Origin: Amycolatopsis sp. CA-128772
Lineage (GTDB): Bacteria; Actinomycetota; Actinomycetes; Mycobacteriales; Pseudonocardiaceae
DNA: 64,000 nt
Assembly (NCBI RefSeq): GCF_002904295.1
Contig: NZ_PPHG01000086.1
Location: forward strand, 1-64,000
Direction: 5' to 3'
Part shown: positions 1-8,026 of the stretch, piece by piece
How the letters are laid out: each line of letters begins with the position of its first letter
Numbering within the stretch: the stretch's first letter is position 1
Notes under the pieces: generated by a model
The model's input: the letters and a program-made list of their open reading frames with translations, nothing else
Database searches by the model: none
What the model was told of the DNA's origin: nothing
Program-made: the position numbers and the translations under genes

Positions 1-1
1 G

Positions 2-232
2 GGGGTGGTGGTGGCGGTGCGGACCTGCGAGATGGTCGCCACCGGCGGCCCGGCGTGGCACCGGGCGTTCGTGACCGCGGCGCGGGAAACCGTGGCGGAC
101 CCCAGGAACGGCCTGCTGCTGGGCGCCGCGGCCGGCGTTTCCGCGCTGCTCGTCTGGATGCTGCCCATCCTCGCGCTGGTGGCCGCCGGGCCCCTCTGCC
201 TCGCCGCCGTCGCGACCGGGGGCCGCCGATGA
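2..232 (+). CDS. YesL-like (DUF624) membrane protein, C-terminal fragment
   Basis: The frame is open from the left edge, so only the last 76 or so residues are seen and the start lies outside the window. The visible part ends in a long hydrophobic stretch (about residues 38-70 of the fragment) typical of a terminal membrane helix. YesL-like DUF624 proteins sit beside sugar ABC transporters and polysaccharide lyases in pectin loci, which matches the genes that follow. The stop overlaps the next gene's ATG by four bases (ATGA), so the two are probably translated together. The family call rests mainly on size, hydrophobicity and context, so it is tentative. Confidence 0.45.
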   Translation, partial: GVVVAVRTCEMVATGGPAWHRAFVTAARETVADPRNGLLLGAAAGVSALLVWMLPILALVAAGPLCLAAVATGGRR

Positions 233-1362
233 TGCCGAGCGTGGTCGTCTTCGGTACGGCCGGTTATGCCGCACACCACCTGCGCCGGGCTCGTGCGCTG
301 CACGACCGCGGCGAACTCGTGCTCGCCGGCGCGTGCGACGTCCGTGAACCCCCGGACGAGGCCCGTGCGCTGCTGCCCGGAGGTGCCGTGCTCACCCGGG
401 ACGCGGCCGAACTGCTCGCCCGGACCACCCCGGACATCGCCGTGGTCGCCACCCCGCCGCACACGCACCTGCGGCTCGCCAAGCTCGCCCTCACCGCGGG
501 CTGCCACCTGCTCGTCGAGAAACCGCCGGTGCTCGACCTCGCGGCGTTCGAGGAACTCACCGCGCTGGCCCGCGGCCGCGCCTGCCAGACCGGCTTCCAG
601 AGCTTCGGCTCGGCCGCCGTCCCGGTGGTGCGGGCGGCGATCGGGACCGGCGAGATCGGCACCGTCACCGGGATCGCCGCCGCCGGCGCGTGGATCCGGC
701 GGGACCGGTACTTCGCCCGCGCCGAGTGGGCGGGCCGGCGGCGCGTCGGCGGGCAGCCGGTGGTGGACGGGGCCCTGACCAACCCCTTCGCGCACGCCGT
801 GGCCACCGCCCTGCTGGTCAACGGCACCGCCGGAGTGCTGCCGGAACGGACCGCCGTCGAGCTGTACCGGGCCCGGGACATCGAGTCCGACGACACCGCG
901 TGCGCCCGGCTGAGCTTCGCCGGGGCGCCGGACGTCGTCGTCGCCGCGACCCTCGGCGCGGAGGCCGACCACGAGCCGTACGTGCTGGTCCACGGCACGG
1001 AAGGCCGGATCCGCTGGCACTACAAGACGGACCTGGTCACCGTCGGCGACCGGCCGCGGCCGGTCGGGCCGCCGCGGGACCTGCTGGCCAACCTGGTCGC
1101 GCACGTCCGCGGCGGCGAGCCGCTGCTGGCCCCGCTGGCCGCCACCCGCGCGTTCACCGCGCTGGTGGCGGCGGTCCGCGACGCGCCCGAACCGCTGCCG
1201 CTGCCCGCCGAGTGGGTGCGGGCCGTGGGCAGCGGGCCCGAACGGCACTTCGTCGTGCCGGGCGTCGACCGCGACGTCGACACCGCGGCCGAGCGGCTCG
1301 CGCTGTTCTCCGAACTCGCCCTGCCCTGGACCGGCGCCGTGCTACCGGAACGAGAGAGGTGA
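229..1362 (+). CDS. Gfo/Idh/MocA family oxidoreductase (first of two)
   Basis: This 377-residue protein opens with a nucleotide-binding strand-turn (VVVFGTAGYAAHH) and has the family's EKPP-type motif near residue 100 (LLVEKPPVLD). Such enzymes use NAD(P) to oxidise or reduce sugars and sugar acids in the cytoplasm. The first ATG at 229 is chosen because it forms an ATGA overlap with the upstream gene; the frame stays open further upstream but would then run far into that gene. It is followed without a gap by a second family member and a DUF6807 gene, so all three probably act on one imported uronate- or rhamnose-derived sugar. The exact substrate cannot be read from sequence. Confidence 0.85.
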   Translation: MMPSVVVFGTAGYAAHHLRRARALHDRGELVLAGACDVREPPDEARALLPGGAVLTRDAAELLARTTPDIAVVATPPHTHLRLAKLALTAGCHLLVEKPPVLDLAAFEELTALARGRACQTGFQSFGSAAVPVVRAAIGTGEIGTVTGIAAAGAWIRRDRYFARAEWAGRRRVGGQPVVDGALTNPFAHAVATALLVNGTAGVLPERTAVELYRARDIESDDTACARLSFAGAPDVVVAATLGAEADHEPYVLVHGTEGRIRWHYKTDLVTVGDRPRPVGPPRDLLANLVAHVRGGEPLLAPLAATRAFTALVAAVRDAPEPLPLPAEWVRAVGSGPERHFVVPGVDRDVDTAAERLALFSELALPWTGAVLPERER

Positions 1363-2588
1363 TGGCGGTGCGTCGCCACGCGATCATCGGCCTGGGCTCC
1401 CGCGCCCAGCTGGTCGCCCGGGCCCTGGCCGCGTCGCCGCGGGCGGAGCTCGCGGCCTTCTGCGACTCCAGCCGGACCCGGATGCGGGTCCACAACGAGT
1501 GGCTCGGCACCGGGATCCCCGGCTACCGGCCGGAGGACTTCGCCGCGATGCTGGCGAAGGAACGCATCGACGTCGTCGTGGTGTGCACCCCCGACCACAC
1601 GCATGCCGATTACGTCGTCGCCGCGCTGCAGGCCGGCTGCGACGTGGTCACCGAAAAACCCATGACGACCGACGTAGAGGGTGCGCGGCGGATCCTGGCG
1701 GCCCGGCGCGAGACGGGCCGCTCGGTGCGGGTCGCCTTCAACTACCGGTACAACCCGGTGCACCGCCGGGTGCGCGAGCTGCTGGCCGGCGGCGCGATCG
1801 GGGAGATCGGCTCGGCCGAGTTCAGCTGGCTGCTCGACACCGCGCACGGCGCCGACTACTTCCGCCGCTGGCACCGGGACAAGGCGAACTCCGGCGGCCT
1901 GCTCGTGCACAAGTCGGGCCACCACTTCGACCTGGTCAACTGGTGGCTCGGCCGGGGCCCCGAGACGGTGTTCGCGCTGGGCCGGCTGTTCTTCTACGGC
2001 GACGAAGCCGGCCACCGCACGGACGGCGACCGGTTCGCACTGGACCTCGAAGCCTCGCCCAAGCTGCGCGCCCTCTACCGCGACGCCGAACCGGAAGACG
2101 GCTACGTCCGGAACCAGGACGTGTTCGCGCCCGGCGTCACCATCGAAGACGAACTGTCGGTGCTCGTGCGCCACCACGGCGGGGCGGTCCTGAACTACCA
2201 CCTGCACGCGTATTCGCCGCGGGAGGGGTACCGCGTCGCGTTCGCCGGCCGCGAAGGGCGGCTGGAACTGGACGTCCGGGAGAACGAGTACGCCTCCGGC
2301 GCCGAGCCGGTGCCGAAGCAGGGGCGGGCCCGGCTGACCGTGCAACGGCACTGGGCCCCACCGGAAACCGTGTTCGACGGGCTCCTCGGCGACGGCCACG
2401 GCGGCGGCGACGAACGGATGCTCGCCGAGCTGCTCGGCGACGCCGCACCGGACGAGCTCGGCTGCGCGGCCGACCACGACGCCGGCTTGCAGGCCCTGCT
2501 CACCGGGCTGGCCGCGAACCGGTCTCTGGCCACCGGCCGCGCGGTCGCGGTGACCGAGCTGCTCGGGGAGATCGGGGAACCGGCGTGA
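1362..2588 (+). CDS. Gfo/Idh/MocA family oxidoreductase (second of two)
   Basis: This 408-residue protein has an N-terminal Rossmann motif (AIIGLGSRAQLV), the EKPM motif around residue 100 (VVTEKPMTTD) and the conserved NYRYNP segment that follows it. The ATG at 1362 overlaps the previous stop by one base (TGATG) and has a purine-rich ribosome binding site (GAGAGAGG) just upstream. It belongs to the longer subgroup that often carries an extended C-terminal sheet domain. With its partner and the DUF6807 gene it forms a tight three-gene cassette, suggesting successive redox steps on the same sugar derivative. No signal peptide is seen, so it acts in the cytoplasm. Confidence 0.85.
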   Translation: MAVRRHAIIGLGSRAQLVARALAASPRAELAAFCDSSRTRMRVHNEWLGTGIPGYRPEDFAAMLAKERIDVVVVCTPDHTHADYVVAALQAGCDVVTEKPMTTDVEGARRILAARRETGRSVRVAFNYRYNPVHRRVRELLAGGAIGEIGSAEFSWLLDTAHGADYFRRWHRDKANSGGLLVHKSGHHFDLVNWWLGRGPETVFALGRLFFYGDEAGHRTDGDRFALDLEASPKLRALYRDAEPEDGYVRNQDVFAPGVTIEDELSVLVRHHGGAVLNYHLHAYSPREGYRVAFAGREGRLELDVRENEYASGAEPVPKQGRARLTVQRHWAPPETVFDGLLGDGHGGGDERMLAELLGDAAPDELGCAADHDAGLQALLTGLAANRSLATGRAVAVTELLGEIGEPA

Positions 2589-3520
2589 GCCGGGCGGCGG
2601 TGGGGGACCTGTCGCTGGAGCCGGCCGGGTCCGGCGACGGCCGGGTGCGGGTCCGCCTCGGCGACGTCGTCCTGGCCGAGTACGTGGTCGCGCCGCCGAC
2701 GCCGGCCGGGGACTCGCCGAAGCCCTACCTGCACCCGCTGCGGACCACCGCGGGGGAGGTGGTGACGGCGGTCCGGCCGCACGACCACACCTGGCACAAC
2801 GGCCTGCAGTTCACCATGGCCCACCTCTCCGGCGAGAACTTCTGGGGCGGCCGCACCTACGTCCGCGGCCGCGGCTACACCCCGCTGGACAACAACGGCA
2901 CCATCGGCCACGTCCGCTGGGAGGGCCTCGACGGCACCGCCGGCCACTGCGAGCTGCGGCACGAACTGGCCTGGCGCACGGCGGCCGGGCGGCGCTGGCT
3001 CACCGAGCACCGCACGCTCCGCTTCGGCGACGTCTCGGCCGGCGGCGGGCACTGGACGCTCACCTGGTCCAGCCGGCTGCGCAACACCAGTGGCCACGAG
3101 CTGCGGTGGGGGAGCCCGGTCACCGAAGGCCGCGATACCGCGGGCTACGGCGGCCTGTTCTGGCGCGGGCCGCGCTCGTTCGTCGGCGGCACGGTCCGGA
3201 CGCCGGACGGCCGGTCCGCGGCCGACGCGATGGGGCACCGCGCACCGTGGCTGGCCTTCACCGGGCAGCACGACGAAAGCCTGCGCACCTCGACGCTGCT
3301 GTTCGCCGACAGCCCGGCGAACGCGGCCCACCCGACGGCCTGGTACGTCCGCGCCGAACCGTTCCCCGTGGTCAGTTTCGCCGCCACCTACCACCGGCCG
3401 TGGCTGCTCGAACCGGACGCGGAACTGACCCTGACCCACCACGTCGTCGTCATCGACGGCGACCCGGACACCGCCCGGCTGTCCGAGCTCGCGGCCCGGG
3501 CGGCCGAGCGAAGGAGCTGA
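2585..3520 (+). CDS. DUF6807 (PmoA-like) family protein
   Basis: This 311-residue protein begins at a GTG that overlaps the previous stop as GTGA. It contains the family's hallmark HDHTWHNGLQF segment near residue 65 and many conserved Trp and His residues. PmoA/DUF6807 proteins are found next to Gfo/Idh/MocA oxidoreductases in polysaccharide utilisation loci of many bacteria. Their biochemical function is not established, and the PmoA name does not mean methane oxidation here. No signal peptide is visible. It ends five bases before the pectate lyase start, so it may share a transcript with the secreted enzymes. Confidence 0.75.
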   Translation: MSRAAVGDLSLEPAGSGDGRVRVRLGDVVLAEYVVAPPTPAGDSPKPYLHPLRTTAGEVVTAVRPHDHTWHNGLQFTMAHLSGENFWGGRTYVRGRGYTPLDNNGTIGHVRWEGLDGTAGHCELRHELAWRTAAGRRWLTEHRTLRFGDVSAGGGHWTLTWSSRLRNTSGHELRWGSPVTEGRDTAGYGGLFWRGPRSFVGGTVRTPDGRSAADAMGHRAPWLAFTGQHDESLRTSTLLFADSPANAAHPTAWYVRAEPFPVVSFAATYHRPWLLEPDAELTLTHHVVVIDGDPDTARLSELAARAAERRS

Positions 3521-3524
3521 CGAC

Positions 3525-4811
3525 ATGCTTAGGAAGGTTTTCGCGGGGTGTCTCGCCCTGCTCGGACTCACGCTGACCGCGGCCCCCGCGTCCGCGCACG
3601 GCCGCGACCCCGGCCGGGTCGTGCTCGGAGCGCACGACGGCTGGGCCGCGGCGACCACCGGGACCACCGGCGGCTCGGCCGCGGCACCCGGGGACGTCCA
3701 CACCGTGACCAAGCGATCGGAGCTGGCCGCGGCCCTCGCGGCGAACCCCGGCGCACCGAAGATCGTCGAGGTCCGCGGGACGATCGAGGGCAACGTCGAT
3801 GCCGCGGACCGGCCGGCGAGCTGTGGAAGTTTCGCCGACCCGGCCTACACCCTCCCGGCGTACCTGGCCGCCTACGATCCCGCGACCTGGGGGAGAGTGC
3901 CGCCGTCCGGGCCGCTGGAGGAGGCCCGCGCGCGGTCGCAGGCCAACCAGGCCGGGCAGGTCGTGCTCGACGTCGGCCCGGACACGACGATCGTCGGGCT
4001 GGGCGCGCACGCCACCCTGCACGGGCTGACCCTGCGCGTCACCGGCGACAACGTGATCCTGCGCAACCTGCACTTCTCCGACGCCCACGACTGCTTCCCG
4101 CAGTGGGACCCGCTCGACACCGCGGACGGCAACTGGAACTCCGAGTACGACAACGTGGACCTGGCCGGCGCCACGCACGTCTGGGTGGACCACAACGAGT
4201 TCAGCGACGGCGGAAACGACCGGCAACCGTCCTACTTCGGCCGCAAGTACGAGGTCCACGACGGCCTGCTCGACATCGTCAACGGCGCGGATCTGGTCAC
4301 CGTGTCCTACAACCGCCTGCACGACCACGACAAGACCATGCTGATCGGCAACACCGACAAGCCCACCTACGACGTCGGCAAGCTGCGGGTCACCCTGCAC
4401 CACAACCTGTTCTCCGAGATCGGCCAGCGCGCGCCGCGGGTGCGGTACGGCCAGGTGCACGTCTACGACAACCTGTACCTGGTCAGGAATCCGGCCGCGT
4501 ACACCTACTCGCTGGGCGTCGGCGTGCAGTCGCGGATCTACGCCGAGAACAACTTCTTCGGGATCCCGGCCGGGCTGCCGCTGGGGCAGCTGGTGCACTA
4601 CTGGAAGGGAACCGTGCTGCACGCGACCGGCACGCTGGTCGCGCAGGGCTCGTCGTGGCCCCGGCCGGTGGACCTGCTGGCCGAGTACAACGCGGCCGAC
4701 GACCCCGACCTCGGCCCGGACGTCGGCTGGACGCCGGGCCTGGTCGAACGCCTCGACCCGGCCTGGGCCGTCCCCGCGCTGGTGCTCGCGGGTGCCGGCC
4801 CCGGCCGCTGA
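3525..4811 (+). CDS. Secreted pectate lyase, polysaccharide lyase family 1
   Basis: This is a 428-residue precursor with a clear signal peptide (residues 1-24, ending PASA-HG). The mature part shows the PL1 right-handed beta-helix motifs WVDHNEFSDG, VTVSYNRLHDHDKTMLIG and the RAPRVRYG segment that carries the catalytic arginine; acidic residues before these would bind calcium. It cleaves polygalacturonate by beta-elimination outside the cell. A good ribosome binding site (AAGGAG) lies nine bases before the ATG. It is the first of five consecutive secreted plant cell-wall enzymes and follows the cytoplasmic sugar enzymes closely. Confidence 0.93.
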   Translation: MLRKVFAGCLALLGLTLTAAPASAHGRDPGRVVLGAHDGWAAATTGTTGGSAAAPGDVHTVTKRSELAAALAANPGAPKIVEVRGTIEGNVDAADRPASCGSFADPAYTLPAYLAAYDPATWGRVPPSGPLEEARARSQANQAGQVVLDVGPDTTIVGLGAHATLHGLTLRVTGDNVILRNLHFSDAHDCFPQWDPLDTADGNWNSEYDNVDLAGATHVWVDHNEFSDGGNDRQPSYFGRKYEVHDGLLDIVNGADLVTVSYNRLHDHDKTMLIGNTDKPTYDVGKLRVTLHHNLFSEIGQRAPRVRYGQVHVYDNLYLVRNPAAYTYSLGVGVQSRIYAENNFFGIPAGLPLGQLVHYWKGTVLHATGTLVAQGSSWPRPVDLLAEYNAADDPDLGPDVGWTPGLVERLDPAWAVPALVLAGAGPGR

Positions 4812-4896
4812 GGGTCTTCGACACTTTCGCGTTTTCTGAAAACTTCCGGCCGCGGCGACCATCCGGGCGACATGCACGCCGCTGCGGCGAACGACA

Positions 4897-4946
4897 TTGA
4901 CACCCCGTGTCCGCAACCCGAAACTTCGGTACGAGAAAGCGCTTTC
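4897..4946 (+). promoter_or_regulatory. Promoter with LacI-type operator upstream of the PL3 lyase
   Basis: A perfect -35 box TTGACA (4897-4902) is followed after 17 bases by a weak -10 (GAAACT, 4920-4925). The perfect palindrome GAAAGCGCTTTC (4935-4946) falls where transcription should begin. AGCGCT-centred palindromes are typical LacI-family operators, and this position would block initiation. The regulator gene is not in the window. The assignment is inferred from spacing and motif shape. Confidence 0.6.
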
Positions 4947-5010
4947 ACAACCGGGTCGGACGTTTTCCATCAGCGCCGATTGAAGCTCGAGACCAGGGAG
5001 TGATGACGAA

Positions 5011-5796
5011 ATGATTTCCCCAGCACTGTCCCGGATCACCCGGGTGGCGGCGGTCGCCGCCCTCGTGGTTTCGGCCGCGGTCGTCGCCGGCGCGACCGCG
5101 TCGGCCGCCTCCTGGCCGACCCCGGGCAGCAGCGTGCCGGTGCCCAAGACGATCAAGGTCACCAGCGGCACCTACGACGGCGGGCTCAAGCGGTTCTACG
5201 GCACCGGCGACCTCGGCACCGGCGGCCAGAGCGAGGACCAGGGCCCGATCTTCGAACTGTCGAACGGGACCACCCTGAAGAACGTCGTCCTCGGCAGCCC
5301 GGCCGCCGACGGCGTGCACTGCCTCGGCACCTGCACGCTGCTCAACGTGTGGTGGGAGGACGTCGGCGAGGACGCCGCGACCTTCAAGGGCACGTCCGCC
5401 TCGCAGACCATGACCATCGACGGCGGCGGCGCGCGCAAGGCGTCGGACAAGGTGTTCCAGCACAACGGCCCCGGCACCATGTACATCCGCAACTTCCAGG
5501 TCGAGGACTTCGGCAAGCTGTACCGCTCCTGCGGCAACTGCAAGACGCAGTACAAGCGCAACGTCGTCGTGGACAACGTCACCGCCACCGCGCCCGGCAA
5601 GGCGCTGGTCGGCATCAACACCAACTACGGTGACACCGCGAAGCTGACCCGGATCACCATCGTCGGCGACTCCGGCCGCAAGATCGAGCCCTGCACGAAG
5701 TACAAGGGCGTGACCAGCGGTGAGCCGACGAAGATCGGCAGCGGCCCGGACTCGACGAACTGCCTCTACACCGCGGCGAACATCACCTACAAGTAA
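5011..5796 (+). CDS. Secreted pectate lyase, polysaccharide lyase family 3
   Basis: This is a 261-residue precursor with a signal peptide ending near residue 34 (TASA-ASW). The mature domain matches PL3 (PelI/PelA-like) lyases: the LGSPAADGVHC segment, WWEDVGEDAATFKG with the conserved acidic pair, and paired cysteines (CLGTC, CGNCK). These enzymes need calcium and prefer low-ester pectin, acting outside the cell. A 199-base gap containing a strong -35 and a LacI-type operator separates it from the PL1 gene, so it has its own promoter. Length is normal for a single-domain PL3 enzyme without a binding module. Confidence 0.9.
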   Translation: MISPALSRITRVAAVAALVVSAAVVAGATASAASWPTPGSSVPVPKTIKVTSGTYDGGLKRFYGTGDLGTGGQSEDQGPIFELSNGTTLKNVVLGSPAADGVHCLGTCTLLNVWWEDVGEDAATFKGTSASQTMTIDGGGARKASDKVFQHNGPGTMYIRNFQVEDFGKLYRSCGNCKTQYKRNVVVDNVTATAPGKALVGINTNYGDTAKLTRITIVGDSGRKIEPCTKYKGVTSGEPTKIGSGPDSTNCLYTAANITYK

Positions 5797-5861
5797 CCGA
5801 CCCGCGCCGGGGGTGGCGGCCGCCGTCCGGTACCCCCGGCGCGTTCCACCGTGGAGGCGTC

Positions 5862-6884
5862 ATGTTCAAGACCCTGCTCGTCGCGTCGGTCGTCGCCGGG
5901 GCGTCCCTGGCCGCCCCGGCGGCCGGCGCCGCGGCGGCGAACGTCGTCGTGGCGAAGGACGGATCCGGCAACTACCCGACCGTGCAGGCCGGGATCAACG
6001 CGGTCTCGGCGGGCGGCACGGTCTCGGTCAAACCCGGGACCTACCGCGAAGTCGTCTCGGTGCCGTCGGGCAAGACCGGGATCACCCTGCGCGGCACCAC
6101 CGGGAAGGCCGCCGACGTCGTCGTCGACTACGACAACGCCAGCGGGACGAAGAAACCCGACGGCTCGACGTACGGGACGTCCGGGAGCGCGACCGCCACG
6201 ATCGCCGCGAACGGCTTCACCGCGACCGCGCTGACCTTCCGCAACTCCTTCGACCGGGGCGCCCACCCGGAGATCAAGGACACCCAGGCCGTCGCGGTCA
6301 AGACCACCGGTGACCGGATGGTCTTCGACAACGTCACCTTCCTCGGGCACCAGGACACGCTGTACGCCGACACCGCGGCCGTCGGCACGGCCGGGCGCCA
6401 GTACTACCGCAACTGCGCCATCAGCGGCGACGTCGACTTCATGTTCGGCCGCGCCACCGCGGTGTTCGACCGGGCGACGATCACCGCGCTCGACCGCGGT
6501 TCCAGCAGCAACAACGGGTTCCTCACCGCGGCCAGCACCCGGCGGTCGAACCCGTACGGCTTCCTGATCGTCGGCAGCCGCGTGCTCAGCGCGGCGGCCA
6601 ACGCGAGCTTCTACCTGGGCCGGCCGTGGCACCCGGGCGGGGACGTCGACGCCATCGCCCAGGTCCTGATCCGCGAGACGGCCCTGCCGGCGGCGATCAA
6701 GGCCGCGCCGTGGACCGACATGTCGGGCTTCTCGTGGAAGGACGCGCGGTTCTCCGAGTACCGCAACACCGGACCGGGCGCGGGGACCGGCACCGACCGG
6801 CCGCAGCTGCCCGCCGCGCAGGCCGGGAACTACACCGCGCAGAAGTACCTCGCGGGCGGCGACGGGTGGAACCCCGTGCACTGA
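5862..6884 (+). CDS. Secreted pectinesterase, carbohydrate esterase family 8
   Basis: This is a 340-residue precursor with a signal peptide ending around residue 25. All CE8 motifs are present in order: GTYRE, QAVAV, GHQDTLY (catalytic Asp), DVDFMFG (second catalytic Asp) and LGRPW (Arg and Trp of the active site). It removes methyl groups from pectin, making it a substrate for the two lyases encoded just upstream. Start at ATG 5862 follows a GGAGG-type ribosome binding site. It lies 65 bases after the PL3 gene and is probably co-transcribed with it. Confidence 0.93.
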   Translation: MFKTLLVASVVAGASLAAPAAGAAAANVVVAKDGSGNYPTVQAGINAVSAGGTVSVKPGTYREVVSVPSGKTGITLRGTTGKAADVVVDYDNASGTKKPDGSTYGTSGSATATIAANGFTATALTFRNSFDRGAHPEIKDTQAVAVKTTGDRMVFDNVTFLGHQDTLYADTAAVGTAGRQYYRNCAISGDVDFMFGRATAVFDRATITALDRGSSSNNGFLTAASTRRSNPYGFLIVGSRVLSAAANASFYLGRPWHPGGDVDAIAQVLIRETALPAAIKAAPWTDMSGFSWKDARFSEYRNTGPGAGTGTDRPQLPAAQAGNYTAQKYLAGGDGWNPVH

Positions 6885-6927
6885 GGACGTCGCGGGCCGG
6901 GCCGGGGGAGCACCCTCCGTCCGGCCC

Positions 6928-6985
6928 TTGACGCCCGGGGCGGGCGCCGCCGACCATGTGACCACAGCAGTTGTTAGCGCTAACA
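6928..6985 (+). promoter_or_regulatory. Promoter with LacI-type operator upstream of the arabinanase
   Basis: TTGACG (6928-6933) is a good -35 box; a weak GACCAT (6952-6957) follows after 18 bases. The perfect 14-base palindrome TGTTAGCGCTAACA spans 6972-6985, just before the ribosome binding site. It shares the AGCGCT centre with the operator at 4935-4946 but has different flanks, suggesting a related but perhaps distinct LacI-family repressor. Confidence 0.6.
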
Positions 6986-6995
6986 GAGGACTTCC

Positions 6996-7982
6996 ATGAG
7001 CCTGCGCCGCCTCCCGGCCCTCGTCGCCGTCGCCGCCGCCCTGCTGAGCGCCCCCGCGGCGCAGGCCGCGACCTACCCGGACCCCGGCTACGTCACCGGG
7101 GACATCGAGGCGGTGCACGACCCGTCGATGATCCGCGCGGCGGACGGCAGCTACCTGCTCTACTCCACCGACCAGTACCTGCAGATCCGCCGCTCCACCG
7201 ACCGGATCCACTTCACGAAGATCGGCTCGGTCTGGCCGAACGGGGCGCCGTGGACCGCGCCTTTCACCGATCCCGCCAAGCCGGAGTACCTGTGGGCGCC
7301 GGACATCTCGTTCCACAACGGCCGGTACCACCTGTACTACGCCGCCTCGTCGCTCGGCTCCCGCCACTCGGCGATCTTCCTGGCCACCAGCACGACCGGC
7401 CTCCCCGGCAGCTGGACGAACCAGGGCATCGTCGTGCAGACGAGCACGAGCGACGACTACAACGCGATCGACCCGAACCTGTTCGTCGACTCGTCCGGCC
7501 GCTGGTGGCTGAGCTTCGGCTCCTGGTGGACGGGCATCAAGCTGATCCGGCTCGACCCGGCGACCGGCAAGCGCAGCACCAGCGACACCGCGCTGCGCGG
7601 CATCGCCCAGCGCACCGGCGGCACGACGGCCGAAGAAGCGCCGTACATCATCCAGCACGGCGGCTACCACTACCTGTTCGTCTCGTGGGACCTGTGCTGC
7701 CAGGGCACGAAGAGCACCTACCGCGTGATGGCCGGCCGGTCGACGTCGATCACCGGGCCGTACACCGATCGCAACGGTGTCCGGCTGACGGCGGGCGGCG
7801 GCACGCAGATCCTGGCGAGCCACGGCGCGGTCCACGGCCCCGGCCACGTCGCCGTGCTGCACGATTCCGACGCCGACGTGCTGATCTACCACTACTACTA
7901 CTCGGACGCGACCCCGCTGACGGGCAAGCTCGGCATCAACCTCATCGGCTACGACAGCGCCGGCTGGCCGTACGTCTATTGA
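6996..7982 (+). CDS. Secreted endo-alpha-1,5-L-arabinanase, GH43
   Basis: This is a 328-residue precursor with a signal peptide (cleavage near AQA-AT, residue 24). The GH43 five-bladed propeller motifs are clear: VHDPSMI (catalytic base Asp), NAIDPNLFVD (pKa-modulating Asp) and EEAPYII (catalytic acid Glu). The protein ends with the propeller; no carbohydrate-binding module is attached. It would cut the arabinan side chains of pectin. It stands behind its own promoter with a LacI-type operator and is followed by a beta-galactosidase gene for the galactan side chains. Confidence 0.92.
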   Translation: MSLRRLPALVAVAAALLSAPAAQAATYPDPGYVTGDIEAVHDPSMIRAADGSYLLYSTDQYLQIRRSTDRIHFTKIGSVWPNGAPWTAPFTDPAKPEYLWAPDISFHNGRYHLYYAASSLGSRHSAIFLATSTTGLPGSWTNQGIVVQTSTSDDYNAIDPNLFVDSSGRWWLSFGSWWTGIKLIRLDPATGKRSTSDTALRGIAQRTGGTTAEEAPYIIQHGGYHYLFVSWDLCCQGTKSTYRVMAGRSTSITGPYTDRNGVRLTAGGGTQILASHGAVHGPGHVAVLHDSDADVLIYHYYYSDATPLTGKLGINLIGYDSAGWPYVY

Positions 7983-7986
7983 GCTC

Positions 7987-8002
7987 GTATAACGACCTAT
8001 AC
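7987..8002. promoter_or_regulatory. Imperfect palindrome GTATAACGACCTATAC
   Basis: This 16-base site with GTATA/TATAC arms lies between the arabinanase stop and the beta-galactosidase start, about 25 bases before the latter. A version differing at one base occurs at 41884-41899, far away in the same window. AT-rich sites this similar are not expected by chance in this DNA, so it may be an operator of an unidentified regulator. Confidence 0.4.
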
Positions 8003-8026
8003 CTCGCCCGACCGGAGAGTCCAGCC

